NCBI GenBank assembly: GCA_036489755.1
Contig: DASXFD010000084.1
Span: 1-64,000, forward strand
DNA from: JABFXX01 sp036489755
GTDB taxonomy: Bacteria > Myxococcota_A > Polyangia > Haliangiales > Haliangiaceae
Reading direction: 5' to 3'
Length of the DNA: 64,000 bases
Below the pieces are notes generated by a model, which was not told the origin of the DNA, did no database searches, and saw only the letters and a list, made by a program, of their open reading frames with translations. The stretch's first letter is position 1, and each line of letters begins with the position of its first letter. Positions 1 to 8,999 of this stretch are shown one piece after another. The position numbers and the translations under genes are program-made.

Positions 1-1
1 G

Positions 2-2920
2 ATCCTCGGCTCGTGCGGCGTGGTGCCCGACATGCTCGCAGGCCACAGCTACGGCGAGCTCGCGGCACTCGCGATCGCCGGCTCGATCGGCGAGGCCGAC
101 TTGCTCGCGCTCAGCGCGGCGCGCGGCGAAGCGATCCTCGCGGCGGCGGCACTCGCCGGCGGCGATCCGGGCACGATGGCCGCCGTGTCGGCGAACGCCG
201 AGCAGATCGCGTCGTATCTGGCCGGCACCGGCGTCGTGATCGCGAACTACAACTCGCCGAAGCAGAGCGTCATCTCCGGCGGCACCGATGCGGTCGCCGC
301 CGTGCTCGAGAACCTCGCATCCGCGAAGGTCGCGGCGAAGCGCATCCCGGTCGCGTGTGCGTTTCACAGCTCGATCGTCGCCGGTGCCCGCCATGCGCTC
401 GCCGACGCGCTCGGCAAGCTCGACGTGCGCGCGCCGCGCGTGCCGGTGTTCGCGAACTCGACGGCGGCCCCGTACGAGAACGATCCCGATGCGATTCGCG
501 CGCTGCTCGCGAATCAGGTCGCCGAGCCCGTGAAGTTCGCGCAGGAGCTGGTCGCGATGCACGACGCGGGCGCGCGCGTGTTCGTCGAGACCGGCCCGGG
601 CCAGGTGCTGACGCGCCTCGTCGCCGACGTGCTCGGCGATCGGCCGCATGTCGCGATCGCGTGCGACGGCGGCGAGCCCGGCACCAAGCCGCTGCTCCGC
701 GCACTCGCCGCGCTCGCCGCGGCCGGAGTGCCCGTCGATGCCGGCGCGCTGTTCACCGAGCGCGACGCCGCGATCATTCCGCTCGAGCTGGACGCGAAAC
801 CCGCGCGCGTCAAGTCGTGGCTGGTCAACGGCCATCGCGTACGCCCCGTCGGAGACGAGCCCATGCCGCACAAGCCGATCGGTCTGCCTGCTGCTGCTGC
901 ACCCGCGCCGGCGCCCGTCGCGTCGACGAGCGAGCGCCACGACATCGTGATCGAGTACCTGCGCGGCATGCGCTCGATGATCGCCGCGCAGCGCGACGTG
1001 ATGCTGTCGTACTTGGGCAGCGTGCCCGCGCCGATGATCGACGTGGTGCCGACGATGATCACCGCGATTGCGCCGGCGCCCGTTGTCGCGGTGCCGGTCG
1101 CTGCATTGCCGGCCCCCGCACCCGCCCCACCGCCGAAGCCCGTCACCGATCCGATGCAGCTCGTCGTGTCGATCGTCAGCGAGCGCACCGGCTATCCGGT
1201 CGAGACGCTCGGCATCGACCTCGACCTCGAAGCCGATCTCAGCATCGACTCGATCAAGCGCATCGAGATCATCGGCGAGCTCGCACAGCGGCTCGGCCTG
1301 CGCGTCGAAGGCAAAGGCGGCACCGACGCGATCGTCGAGGAGCTCGCGACTCGCAAGACGCTGCGCTCGCTCGTCGCGTGGCTCGTCGAACGGCTCGACA
1401 CCACGAAGCCGGCGCCCGCGGCCGCGAGCGAGCTCGAGGAGCTCGTCACGAATCCAGGGTCCGAGCCGGCGGCGTTGCTATCGCCGCCAGGAAACGAAGA
1501 GCCCGCGGTCTCCGCGCGCGGCGAGCTGCGCCGCTACAAGCTACACGTCGTCGAGACTCCGGCGCCGCTCAACGGCCACACGTCGTTCAAGGGCAAGCGC
1601 TTCGCGATCTACGACGGCCATGCGATCGGCGATGCGCTCGCGCAAGAGCTGATCGCCGAAGGAGCGCAGGTCGCGCGCGTCGAGAACGGCACGACCGAGC
1701 TCGCAAACCTCGACGGCTTCGTCGATCTCGGCGTCGTCGACGGTGTGCCGACGATGCGCGCGATGTTCGAGCGCGTGCGCGGCGCGGTGCTCGGCGGCGC
1801 GCGCGTCATTTACGTCGCGACGATGAACGGCGAGCTCGGCCGCGGCGGCTTCGGCGGCCCGGCCGGCCTCATCAAGACGCTCGCCGCCGAGTTCCCCGAC
1901 GTGCGCGCGCGCGTCGTCGATCTCGAATCGAGCGACTCGCCGGAAGCCGCCGCGGCCAAGCTACACGGCGAGCTGCACGCGAGCGATCACCACCTCGAGA
2001 TCGGCTACATCGGCGGTGTCCGTTCGAGCTTCGAGGTCGTGCCCGCCGACGTGATCGCGGGCGGCACCGCGCTCGACGAGAGCTCGATCGTGCTCGTCAC
2101 CGGCGGCGCGCGCGGCATCACCGCAAAGGCGGCGATCGCGCTCGCGAACCGCTACGGCTGCAAGATCGAGCTGGTCGGCCGGTCGGCACTGCCGGGCAAA
2201 GAAGATCTCGCGCTCGCCGCGGCGCAGGACGCGAAGGCGCTGCGCACGCTGCTCGCGAAAGCGGGCGGCACGCCGGCGATCATCGAAGCGCGCGTCGCGC
2301 GCGTGCTCGCCGATCGCGAGATCCGCGCCACGCTCGCCGCACTCGGCGATCGCGCGACGTACCACGCCGTCGACGTGCGCAGCCCCGAGCTCGGCGAGCT
2401 GATCGACGACCTCTACGAGCGCCACGGCCGCATCGACGCGGTCATCCACGGCGCCGGCATCCTCGAAGACAAGCTGATCCGCCACAAGACCGCCGAGTCG
2501 TTCGAGCGCGTGTTCGCGACCAAGCTCGTCGGCGCGCGCACGCTCGTCGAGAAGCTCCGCGACGACGTCAAGCTCGTCGTGATGTTCTCGAGCATCTCGG
2601 GCGCGTTCGGCAACCGCGGCCAGGCCGACTACGCGGCGGCCGGCGACGCCCTCGACAAGCTCGCGTGGACGCTGCAGCGGCGCATCACGGGTCGCGTCGT
2701 CTCGATCGATTGGGGCCCGTGGGCCGGCACCGGCATGGTGTCGCCCGACCTCGAGCGCGAGTACGCGAAGCGCCAGATCGGGCTCATCGATCCCGACGCC
2801 GGCGTCGAGGCATTGCTCGCCGAGCTCCACGGCGAACGGGGCGAGGCGCAGGTGATCCTGACCGCGGCCGACCCGCGTGCGTTCGGTAAGCCGCGCGCAG
2901 ATGATCTGGACGTCAGCTAA
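2..2920 (+). CDS. Type I polyketide/PUFA-like synthase, AT-ACP-KR part (5' truncated by window)
   Basis: The reading frame is open at the left edge, so the N-terminus (probably a KS) lies outside the window. It begins inside an acyltransferase with the nucleophile motif GHSYGE (about nt 47-64) and an AFHSS active-site His motif. One acyl carrier domain follows at about nt 1150-1400. Its motif DLSIDSIKR, with the phosphopantetheine Ser at nt 1250-1252, is the form typical of PUFA and enediyne-type synthases. The C-terminal third is a ketoreductase with an NADPH loop (VTGGARGIT, about nt 2096) and a Ser/Tyr catalytic region (FSSISGAFGN...QADYAA). The order AT-ACP-KR matches the tail of PfaA-type proteins, but with one ACP rather than a tandem array. 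The protein ends 162 nt before the next synthase gene on the same strand. The substrate and product are not evident from the sequence. Confidence 0.9.
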   Translation: MLGSCGVVPDMLAGHSYGELAALAIAGSIGEADLLALSAARGEAILAAAALAGGDPGTMAAVSANAEQIASYLAGTGVVIANYNSPKQSVISGGTDAVAAVLENLASAKVAAKRIPVACAFHSSIVAGARHALADALGKLDVRAPRVPVFANSTAAPYENDPDAIRALLANQVAEPVKFAQELVAMHDAGARVFVETGPGQVLTRLVADVLGDRPHVAIACDGGEPGTKPLLRALAALAAAGVPVDAGALFTERDAAIIPLELDAKPARVKSWLVNGHRVRPVGDEPMPHKPIGLPAAAAPAPAPVASTSERHDIVIEYLRGMRSMIAAQRDVMLSYLGSVPAPMIDVVPTMITAIAPAPVVAVPVAALPAPAPAPPPKPVTDPMQLVVSIVSERTGYPVETLGIDLDLEADLSIDSIKRIEIIGELAQRLGLRVEGKGGTDAIVEELATRKTLRSLVAWLVERLDTTKPAPAAASELEELVTNPGSEPAALLSPPGNEEPAVSARGELRRYKLHVVETPAPLNGHTSFKGKRFAIYDGHAIGDALAQELIAEGAQVARVENGTTELANLDGFVDLGVVDGVPTMRAMFERVRGAVLGGARVIYVATMNGELGRGGFGGPAGLIKTLAAEFPDVRARVVDLESSDSPEAAAAKLHGELHASDHHLEIGYIGGVRSSFEVVPADVIAGGTALDESSIVLVTGGARGITAKAAIALANRYGCKIELVGRSALPGKEDLALAAAQDAKALRTLLAKAGGTPAIIEARVARVLADREIRATLAALGDRATYHAVDVRSPELGELIDDLYERHGRIDAVIHGAGILEDKLIRHKTAESFERVFATKLVGARTLVEKLRDDVKLVVMFSSISGAFGNRGQADYAAAGDALDKLAWTLQRRITGRVVSIDWGPWAGTGMVSPDLEREYAKRQIGLIDPDAGVEALLAELHGERGEAQVILTAADPRAFGKPRADDLDVS

Positions 2921-3004
2921 CGACGTTGACCTCGACGTGAACGTGAACCTGAACGCCACCCTGAACGTCGACCGGCGAGCGCCGGAGCCCCAAAAGTGTC
3001 TCGA

Positions 3005-3043
3005 TCCGGAATCGGTAATAACGTTGTTATTACCGATTTCGGA
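3005..3043. promoter_or_regulatory. Near-perfect 18-bp inverted repeat between the two synthase genes
   Basis: Two 18-nt arms (3005-3022 and 3026-3043) match at 17 of 18 positions around a 3-nt centre. The core is AT-rich (AATAAC/GTTATT) in otherwise GC-rich DNA. It ends 39 nt upstream of the GTG start of the second synthase gene. It has no T-tract, so an intrinsic terminator is not favoured; an operator or an RNA hairpin in the leader is possible. No binding protein is encoded next to it in the window. Confidence 0.5.
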
Positions 3044-3082
3044 TGAGGGGTCGTTTCGAGGGATCGCGCGAGACGGGACCAC

Positions 3083-3613
3083 GTGACCGAGCCCGTCGCG
3101 ATCGTCGGGATGGGCGCGGTGTTTCCCGGAGCGCCGGATCTCGGCACGTTCTGGTCGAACATCGAGCGCGGCGTCGACGCGATCACCGACGTGCCGCCGA
3201 CTCGCGTCGACCCGGTCTATTTCGAAGACGGCGGCATCGCGTGCACGCGCGGCGGCTTCGTCGACGCGACGTTCGATCCGATCGCGTTCGGGATCATGCC
3301 GCTCGCCGCGGCGAGCGCCGAGCCCGACCAGCTGCTCGCGCTGCACGTCGCGGCGGCGGCGCTCGACGACGCGGGTGTGACCGTCCCGCGTGAACGCACG
3401 GCCGTGATCCTCGGCCGCGGCGGCTATCTCACGCCGGGCATCGTTCGGCTGACGAACCGCGTGCGCACGTCGCAGCAGCTCGCGACCACGCTGCGCGAGG
3501 TGCTGCCCGATCTCGATCGCGAGACGGTCGCGAAGATCCGTGCCGCGTTCGAGGCGCGCTCGGGCGAGCTCGGCAACGACGCGATCGGTCTGGTGCCGAA
3601 CCTCGCGGCGTAG
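3083..3613 (+). CDS. N-terminal ketosynthase fragment of a KS-AT-DH-PPTase synthase, ended by in-frame TAG
   Basis: A GTG start at 3083 gives a typical KS opening (EPVAIVGMGAVFPGA). The frame runs 176 codons and stops at TAG (3611-3613). Directly after the stop, in the same frame, the sequence continues as a normal KS (RIANRLDLRGPAYTIDAACA). The family usually has Ser in NL(V/A)ASRIANRL, so a single TCG-to-TAG change explains the stop. This fragment alone lacks the Cys and both His residues and cannot be an active KS. It should be read together with the downstream part (3614-7267) as one broken or mis-sequenced gene. Confidence 0.75.
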   Translation: MTEPVAIVGMGAVFPGAPDLGTFWSNIERGVDAITDVPPTRVDPVYFEDGGIACTRGGFVDATFDPIAFGIMPLAAASAEPDQLLALHVAAAALDDAGVTVPRERTAVILGRGGYLTPGIVRLTNRVRTSQQLATTLREVLPDLDRETVAKIRAAFEARSGELGNDAIGLVPNLAA

Positions 3614-3748
3614 CGCATCGCGAACCGGCTCGACCTGCGCGGACCGGCGTACACGATCGACGCCGCGTGCGCGAGCTCGCTGATCGCCGTCGATCAGGCG
3701 TGCCGCGAGCTCGCCGATCGCCGCGCCGATCTCGCGATCGCCGGCGGA

Positions 3749-6700
3749 GTGCACGTCTGCCACGACGTCACGTTCTGGAGCGTGTTCGCGCAGCTCGGCG
3801 CGCTCAGCAAGACGTCGCAGATCCGGCCGTTCCATCGCAAAGCCGACGGCATCGTGATCGGTGAGGGCGCCGGGCTCGTCGTGCTCAAGCGGCTCGCCGA
3901 TGCCGAGCGCGACGGCGATCGCGTGTACGCCGTGATCGCCGGCACCGGCACGTCCAGCGACGGCCGCGAATCGAGCGCGATGCGGCCGCGCGCCGACGGC
4001 CAGCTGGCCGCGATCGGCGATGCGTGGCGAGCCGCGCGCCGCGATCCCGCGAACGTCGGCCTCCTCGAAGCGCACGGCACCGCGACGCCGACCGGCGACG
4101 AGGTCGAGCTCGGCGCGCTCGCACAATTCTTCGGCGCGCTTCCCAGCTCGGGCGGCGTGCGCGCGGGCCTCGGCAGCGTGAAGTCGATGATCGGCCACGC
4201 GATGCCGGCCGCCGGCGCCGCGGGCCTCATCAAGACGGCGCTCGCGCTCCATCACGGCGTCGTGCCGCCGAGCTTGCATTGCGAGGAGCCGAACGCGGCG
4301 CTCGCCGCGACGCGCTTTCGCGTCCTGGGCAAAGCCGAGCCTTGGCCCGAGCTGCCGAGACTCGCCGGCGTCAGCGCGTTCGGGTTCGGCGGCATCAATG
4401 CGCACCTCGTCGTCGAGGCGCATGCGAGCGGCAGTAAACGAGTGATGCGATCGCGGCGACCCGAGCTGCTCGCGATCGCCGGCGATTCGCCGGCCGAGGT
4501 GGCATCGGCGCTCGAGACGAATCGCCGCGGCGCGCGCGGCCGCATGCGGTTCGCGATGATCGATCCGACACCGGAGCGCATCGCGCTCGCCAAGAAAGTG
4601 CTCGATCGCGGCAAGGCGTGGCGCGGCAACAACGACATCTGGTTCGTCCCGGAGCCACTCGCCTCGACCGGCGGCACGCTCGCGTTCGTGTGCCCCGGCG
4701 TCGAGGCCACGTTCACCGCGAACACCGACGACGTGCAGCGCGAGCTCGGCGTGACCGTGCCGGAGATCGGCGCGGCGTCGTCGGCGAGCGCCGCCAATTC
4801 GCTCGAGCTCGAGACGCGCGGCGCGGGCGTGTTCGCGCTCGGTCGCTTGCTCGCCGCCGCGATGCGCCGCATGGGCGTGCAACCGGCGGCGATCGCCGGC
4901 CACAGCCTCGGCGAGTGGACGGGCATGGTGATCTCGGAGCTGATCCCAGCCGATTCGATCGACGCGTTCGTGCGCGATCTGCCGGCGGGCAGCCTCGAAG
5001 TTCCCGACGTCGTGTTTGCGGCCGTCGGTTGCAGTGCGGCCGGCGCGCGCGAGGCGCTCGACGGGCTCGCGCAGATCGCCGTCTCGCACGACAACTGTCC
5101 GCACCAGAGCATCGTGTGTGGCAAGCGCGAGTCGGTCCTCGCGGCGATCGGCCGGCTCGGCGCTCGCGGCGTGTTGTGTCAGGAGCTGCCGTTCAAGAGC
5201 GGCTTCCACTCGCCGCTGTTCGCCGAGTATCTCGGCCTGCATCGTAAGCATCTCGCGGAGCTGCCGCTGCAGCGCGCGCGGATTCCATTGTGGTCGGCGA
5301 CGACGTGCGCGCCGTATCCCGACGATCCGGCCGAAGTCCGCGCGCTCGCGATCCGCCACCTCGTCGAGCCCGTGCGGTTTCGCGAGCTGATCGATGCGAT
5401 GTACGCGTCGGGCGTGCGGGCGTTCGTCCAGCTCGGCGTCGGCAGCCTGGGCAGCTTCGTCGGCGACACGCTGCGCGGCAAAGACCATCTCTCGATCACC
5501 GCAGCGTCCGACAAGCACGCCGGGCTCGCGCAGCTCGCGCGGGTGCGCGCTGCGCTGTTTGCAGATGGCTTTCTCGCCGAGCTCGATGATGCTGCGCCGC
5601 CGTCGCGCGGCAAGCTCAAGCTCGCGCTCGGCGTGCCGCTGGTGACGCTCGGCGATACCGCACCGCGGATCGCGCTCGACAGCGCGAAGCCGGCCGATGC
5701 GGGCGGCGATCCGATTCTCGGCGAGCTGCTCGCGACGCTCGACGAGGCGGCGCAGGCGAGCCGCGCCGTCGTCGATGCGTATCGCGCGCGCAACAAGCCG
5801 CCGCCGCCGAACGAGCTCGTCGTGAAGCGCACGCTCGGCGTCGCGACCGATCCGTACTTGCTCGACCACTGCTTCTACCGGCAGCCGCCCGAGTGGCCGA
5901 TCGTCGGCGATCGGTTTCCGGTCGTGCCGATGACGATGACGCTCGGCATGATGCTCGATGCGGCGCGCGAGCTGCGGCCGGAGCTCGTACCGATCGGGCT
6001 CGAAGACATTCGCGCGCTGCGCTGGATGGCCGTCGAGCCGGCGGCCTCGATCGAGATCCGCGCGAAGGTCGATGGCGACCTCGTCGACGTCGAGATCCCG
6101 GGCTACGCGCGCGCGATGGTGCGCATGGCCGCGCAGTATCCGGCACCGCCGCCGCCGAGCTTGCCGCCGCTGCACGAGTCGCGGCCCGCGCCGCACACCG
6201 CTCGCGAGATGTACGACCACCGGTGGATGTTTCACGGCCCGGCGTATCAAGGCGTCGTCGACATGGGGCCGGTCGGCAGCGATGGCGTCGACGGCGTGAT
6301 CGAGACGCTGCCCGCGCCGGGTGCGCTGCTCGATTGCGCCGGCCAGTTGATGGGCTGGTGGGTCATGCACACCGAGACGCGCGATCGGCTCGCGATGCCG
6401 GTGCACGTCGAGCGCGTCGAGCTGTTCGGCCCGCATCCCGCCGCCGGCTCGCGGATCACATGCAACGTGCGCATGCGCGGCGTCGACGCGAAGGACGCGC
6501 GCGCGGATTTGCAGCTTCATGCGGGCCATCGCGTGTGGGCCCGCATCACCGGCTGGATGGATCGTCGCTTCGATTCCGACGACGCCGTGTGGCGCGTGCT
6601 GATGTATCCCGAAACCAACGCGCTCGGCGTGCGCGGCCCGGGCGGCGTGGTCACGATGACCGAGCACTGGACGGGCGCGGCGTCGCGCGAGCTGATGATG

Positions 6701-7267
6701 CGGCGCTATCTGACGGAGCGCGAGCGCGCCGACTACGAAGCACTCGGCCCGCGCGCCCGACGCGGCTGGCTGCTCGGCCGCATGGCCGCGAAAGACGCCG
6801 TGCGGTTCCATCATTGGGACAGCGGTGTCGGGCTCATCTGGCCGGCCGAGATCGGCGTCTCGAACGCGGCGAGCGGGCAGCCGATCGTGGCCAGCGGAGC
6901 GGGACCCGGGACGATCGTCGACGGGCTCGCGCTTTCGATCGCGCACAAGGACGGCACGGCGGTCGCGCTGGTCGCCGAGCGCGGCGCGGTCGGCGTCGAT
7001 CTCGAGAAGATCGAGCCGCGTCCCGAGTCGTTCGTCGCCGTCGCGTTCACCGATCGCGAGCGGTCACTCGGCCGCGGCGATGAATTTTACGCGCGCGTGT
7101 GGGCGGCGAAAGAAGCCGTCGCGAAGGCGCGCGGCACGGGCATGACGAACCCGAAGGCGTTCGAAGCCACGGCCACCGATGGCGCGCGCGTGAAGATCGG
7201 CGAGACGTGGGTCGACACGCGGCGCGACGGCGACTACATGATCGCGTGGGTGAAGCATGTCGAATGA
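3749..7267 (+). CDS. KS(C-terminal part)-AT-dehydratase-phosphopantetheinyl transferase synthase, downstream part of broken gene
   Basis: The frame is the same as 3083-3613 and is open from codon 3614. The first possible restart codon is GTG 3749. The KS active-site Cys (nt 3668-3670) lies between the stop and that GTG, so a restart product would lack it. Further KS signatures follow: EAHGTATPTGDE (His at nt 4073) and the KSMIGHA loop (about nt 4181). Next come an AT (GHSLGEW, Ser at nt 4904-4906), a double-hotdog dehydratase (DHCFY His about nt 5866; GALLDCAG Asp about nt 6327) and a C-terminal Sfp-type phosphopantetheinyl transferase (GVDLEKIE about nt 6988; WAAKEAVAK about nt 7099). An in-built PPTase after DH recalls enediyne-type PKS proteins. 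The 3' end overlaps the ACP gene by 11 nt. Apart from the TAG nothing is degenerate. Confidence 0.8.
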   Translation: MHVCHDVTFWSVFAQLGALSKTSQIRPFHRKADGIVIGEGAGLVVLKRLADAERDGDRVYAVIAGTGTSSDGRESSAMRPRADGQLAAIGDAWRAARRDPANVGLLEAHGTATPTGDEVELGALAQFFGALPSSGGVRAGLGSVKSMIGHAMPAAGAAGLIKTALALHHGVVPPSLHCEEPNAALAATRFRVLGKAEPWPELPRLAGVSAFGFGGINAHLVVEAHASGSKRVMRSRRPELLAIAGDSPAEVASALETNRRGARGRMRFAMIDPTPERIALAKKVLDRGKAWRGNNDIWFVPEPLASTGGTLAFVCPGVEATFTANTDDVQRELGVTVPEIGAASSASAANSLELETRGAGVFALGRLLAAAMRRMGVQPAAIAGHSLGEWTGMVISELIPADSIDAFVRDLPAGSLEVPDVVFAAVGCSAAGAREALDGLAQIAVSHDNCPHQSIVCGKRESVLAAIGRLGARGVLCQELPFKSGFHSPLFAEYLGLHRKHLAELPLQRARIPLWSATTCAPYPDDPAEVRALAIRHLVEPVRFRELIDAMYASGVRAFVQLGVGSLGSFVGDTLRGKDHLSITAASDKHAGLAQLARVRAALFADGFLAELDDAAPPSRGKLKLALGVPLVTLGDTAPRIALDSAKPADAGGDPILGELLATLDEAAQASRAVVDAYRARNKPPPPNELVVKRTLGVATDPYLLDHCFYRQPPEWPIVGDRFPVVPMTMTLGMMLDAARELRPELVPIGLEDIRALRWMAVEPAASIEIRAKVDGDLVDVEIPGYARAMVRMAAQYPAPPPPSLPPLHESRPAPHTAREMYDHRWMFHGPAYQGVVDMGPVGSDGVDGVIETLPAPGALLDCAGQLMGWWVMHTETRDRLAMPVHVERVELFGPHPAAGSRITCNVRMRGVDAKDARADLQLHAGHRVWARITGWMDRRFDSDDAVWRVLMYPETNALGVRGPGGVVTMTEHWTGAASRELMMRRYLTERERADYEALGPRARRGWLLGRMAAKDAVRFHHWDSGVGLIWPAEIGVSNAASGQPIVASGAGPGTIVDGLALSIAHKDGTAVALVAERGAVGVDLEKIEPRPESFVAVAFTDRERSLGRGDEFYARVWAAKEAVAKARGTGMTNPKAFEATATDGARVKIGETWVDTRRDGDYMIAWVKHVE

Positions 7268-7532
7268 CGAGATCCTGCGCACGATCGAAGAGTGCCTCGT
7301 CGAGGTCGCCGGCGACGAGCTGCTGATCTCCGGGCCGATCACGCCGGCCACGTCGTTCAATGCCGACCTCGAGCTCGAGAGCATCGAGTTCGTCGCGCTC
7401 GCCGAAAAGCTCCAGCAGCGCTTCGGCGGCTCGGTCGACTTCGTCGGCTGGATCTCGAAGAAAGAGCTCGATCAGATCATCGCGCTGACCGTCGGCGAGC
7501 TCGTGGAGTTCATCGGTTCGTGCCGATCTTGA
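7257..7532 (+). CDS. Discrete acyl carrier protein
   Basis: This 91-residue acidic protein has the phosphopantetheine attachment motif DLELESIEF; the Ser sits at the start of helix II, as in ACPs. Its ATG start lies 11 nt inside the end of the synthase gene, so the two are probably translationally coupled. It would carry acyl or polyketide intermediates and could be activated by the PPTase domain encoded just upstream. The LESIEF variant resembles stand-alone ACPs of lipid and PKS clusters rather than housekeeping AcpP, which has DSLD. The 3' end overlaps the following hydrolase gene by 13 nt. Confidence 0.85.
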   Translation: MSNDEILRTIEECLVEVAGDELLISGPITPATSFNADLELESIEFVALAEKLQQRFGGSVDFVGWISKKELDQIIALTVGELVEFIGSCRS

Positions 7533-8257
7533 CGGTGAACGGCGTCGCGACGCACGTGCAAGAGCTCGGCGCCGGATCGCCGGTCGTGATGGCACACGGG
7601 CTCGTCATCGGCAGCCTCGCGTCGTGGTACTTCACCGCCGGCGCCGACCTCGCGCGCGATCACCGCGTGCGCATGTACGATCTGCGCGGGCACGGCCGCA
7701 GCGCGCGGCCCGCCACCGGCTACGACACGACGACGTTGGCGCGCGATCTCGATGCGCTCACCGCCGACTTGCCGCTGTTCGATCTCGTCGGCCACAGCTG
7801 GGGCGGCCTCGTCGCGCTGCGCTTCGCGCTCGCACATCCCGAGCGCGTGCGCCGGCTCGCGATCGTCGAAGCGCCGATTCCGCCGTCGACGGCGATCGAT
7901 TTGCTGGGGCCCGACGTTACGCCGGAGGGCTTGATCAACGCGCTGCCGGAATCGCTGCGCGCGGCCGTCGCGAGTGGACGCCGTCAGGCCGAGCGGTTGT
8001 TCGCGACTGTCGTCGCGCTCGTCCGCGACACGACGCTGCTCGCCGACGTGCGCGCGGAGCCCGAGCCCGACGTGACGAGCCTGCGCGTGCCGGTGCTGCT
8101 CGCGTACGGCGCGAGCTCGAGCTGCTTGGCCGGCGGGAAGAAGCTCGCCGCGCAGCTTCCACACGCCGCGCTGCACGTGTTGCCGGGCGGGCATTATCTG
8201 CACCTCGACGCGCGCGCCGAGCTGTCGCGCTTGCTCGCGGAGCACTTGCATGGCTGA
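7520..8257 (+). CDS. Alpha/beta hydrolase (possible thioesterase or cyclase of the cluster), acid residue missing
   Basis: A GTG start at 7520 gives 245 residues with the alpha/beta-hydrolase fold: oxyanion HG (MAHGLVIG), DLRGHGRS, the nucleophile elbow GHSWGG and a C-terminal GGHYLH His. Where its tandem paralogue has the catalytic Asp (YGESSD), this protein reads YGASSS, so the usual acid is not visible. It may use another acidic residue or be impaired. The gene overlaps the ACP gene upstream by 13 nt and the paralogue downstream by 8 nt. This context suggests release or modification of the ACP-bound product. GTG 7535 is an alternative start. Confidence 0.8.
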   Translation: MPILTVNGVATHVQELGAGSPVVMAHGLVIGSLASWYFTAGADLARDHRVRMYDLRGHGRSARPATGYDTTTLARDLDALTADLPLFDLVGHSWGGLVALRFALAHPERVRRLAIVEAPIPPSTAIDLLGPDVTPEGLINALPESLRAAVASGRRQAERLFATVVALVRDTTLLADVRAEPEPDVTSLRVPVLLAYGASSSCLAGGKKLAAQLPHAALHVLPGGHYLHLDARAELSRLLAEHLHG

Positions 8258-8999
8258 CGTGGTCGCGAACGGCGTGCGCCATCACGTGCAGCGGCTCGGC
8301 AAGGGCGAGCCGATGGTCGTGTTCGTGCACGGCCTCGTGATGGACAACCTGTCGAGCTTCTACTTCACGCTCGCGAACCCGGTCGCCGAGCACGCGAGCG
8401 TCTTGCTCTACGACCTGCGCGGCCACGGCCTGAGCGAACGGCCGCGATCGGGCTATCGCGTCGCCGACTTCGTCGCCGATCTCGAGGCGCTCACCGCCGA
8501 TGCCGGTGCGATCGATCTCGTCGGCAACAGCTTCGGTGGGCTCGTCGCGCTCGCGTTCGCGGCCGCCTATCCGGCGCGCGTGCGCAAGCTCGCGCTGATC
8601 GATGCCCACACCGGCACCGACGGCTGGGCGGCGCAGATGACCGCGACGCTCGGCCTGCAAGGCTCGGCGCGCGACGCCAAGATCGCCGAGTCGTTCCAGA
8701 GCTGGCTCGGCCGGCACAGCGAGCGCAAGCGCAACCGGCTCGCCGAATCGGCGAAGGCGCTCGTCGAGGGCACGTCGCTGGTCGCCGACCTGCGCGGGTC
8801 GCCGGCGGTAGATGTCGCGCGCATTGCATGCGAGACGCTCGCGCTCTACGGCGAGAGCTCCGACGTGCGCGCCCACGGCGAAGCGCTCGCGAAACAATTG
8901 CCACGCTGCACGTTCGAGCTGTTCCCCGGGTGCTCGCACTCGATCTTGTGGGAAGCGACGAGCACCGTCCGCGAGCGCATCACGAGGTTCGTTGGATGA
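8250..8999 (+). CDS. Alpha/beta hydrolase, second tandem copy
   Basis: This 249-residue protein is a clear paralogue of the preceding gene, sharing the GVxxHVQxLG opening and DLRGHG. The triad is complete: Ser in GNSFGG, Asp in YGESSD and His in GCSHS. No signal peptide is present, so it is likely cytosolic. In a PKS cluster such enzymes act as thioesterases, cyclases or hydrolases of the acyl product; the substrate cannot be read from the sequence. Its TGA overlaps the ATG of the glycosyltransferase gene (ATGA), indicating coupled translation. Confidence 0.85.
   Translation: MADVVANGVRHHVQRLGKGEPMVVFVHGLVMDNLSSFYFTLANPVAEHASVLLYDLRGHGLSERPRSGYRVADFVADLEALTADAGAIDLVGNSFGGLVALAFAAAYPARVRKLALIDAHTGTDGWAAQMTATLGLQGSARDAKIAESFQSWLGRHSERKRNRLAESAKALVEGTSLVADLRGSPAVDVARIACETLALYGESSDVRAHGEALAKQLPRCTFELFPGCSHSILWEATSTVRERITRFVG

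Noticed and set aside
13..2889. A 958-codon + strand frame overlapping the AT-ACP-KR synthase
   Set aside because: It is an out-of-frame shadow with extreme Arg/Ala content; all catalytic motifs are in the neighbouring frame ending at 2920.
3005..3043. Reading the palindrome as a rho-independent terminator
   Set aside because: The hairpin core is AT-rich and no U-tract follows, so a terminator is less likely than an operator or structured leader.
3611..3613. TAG as pyrrolysine or other programmed recoding
   Set aside because: No Pyl genes or recoding signals are visible, and the homologous position is an ordinary Ser in the family; a point mutation or base error is simpler.
1961..6946. A 1661-codon open frame on the minus strand across the PKS genes
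   Set aside because: Its product is almost only Arg/Ala/Asp/His-type residues with no motif. It is the antisense shadow of high-GC coding DNA whose + strand encodes clear AT, ACP, KR and KS motifs.
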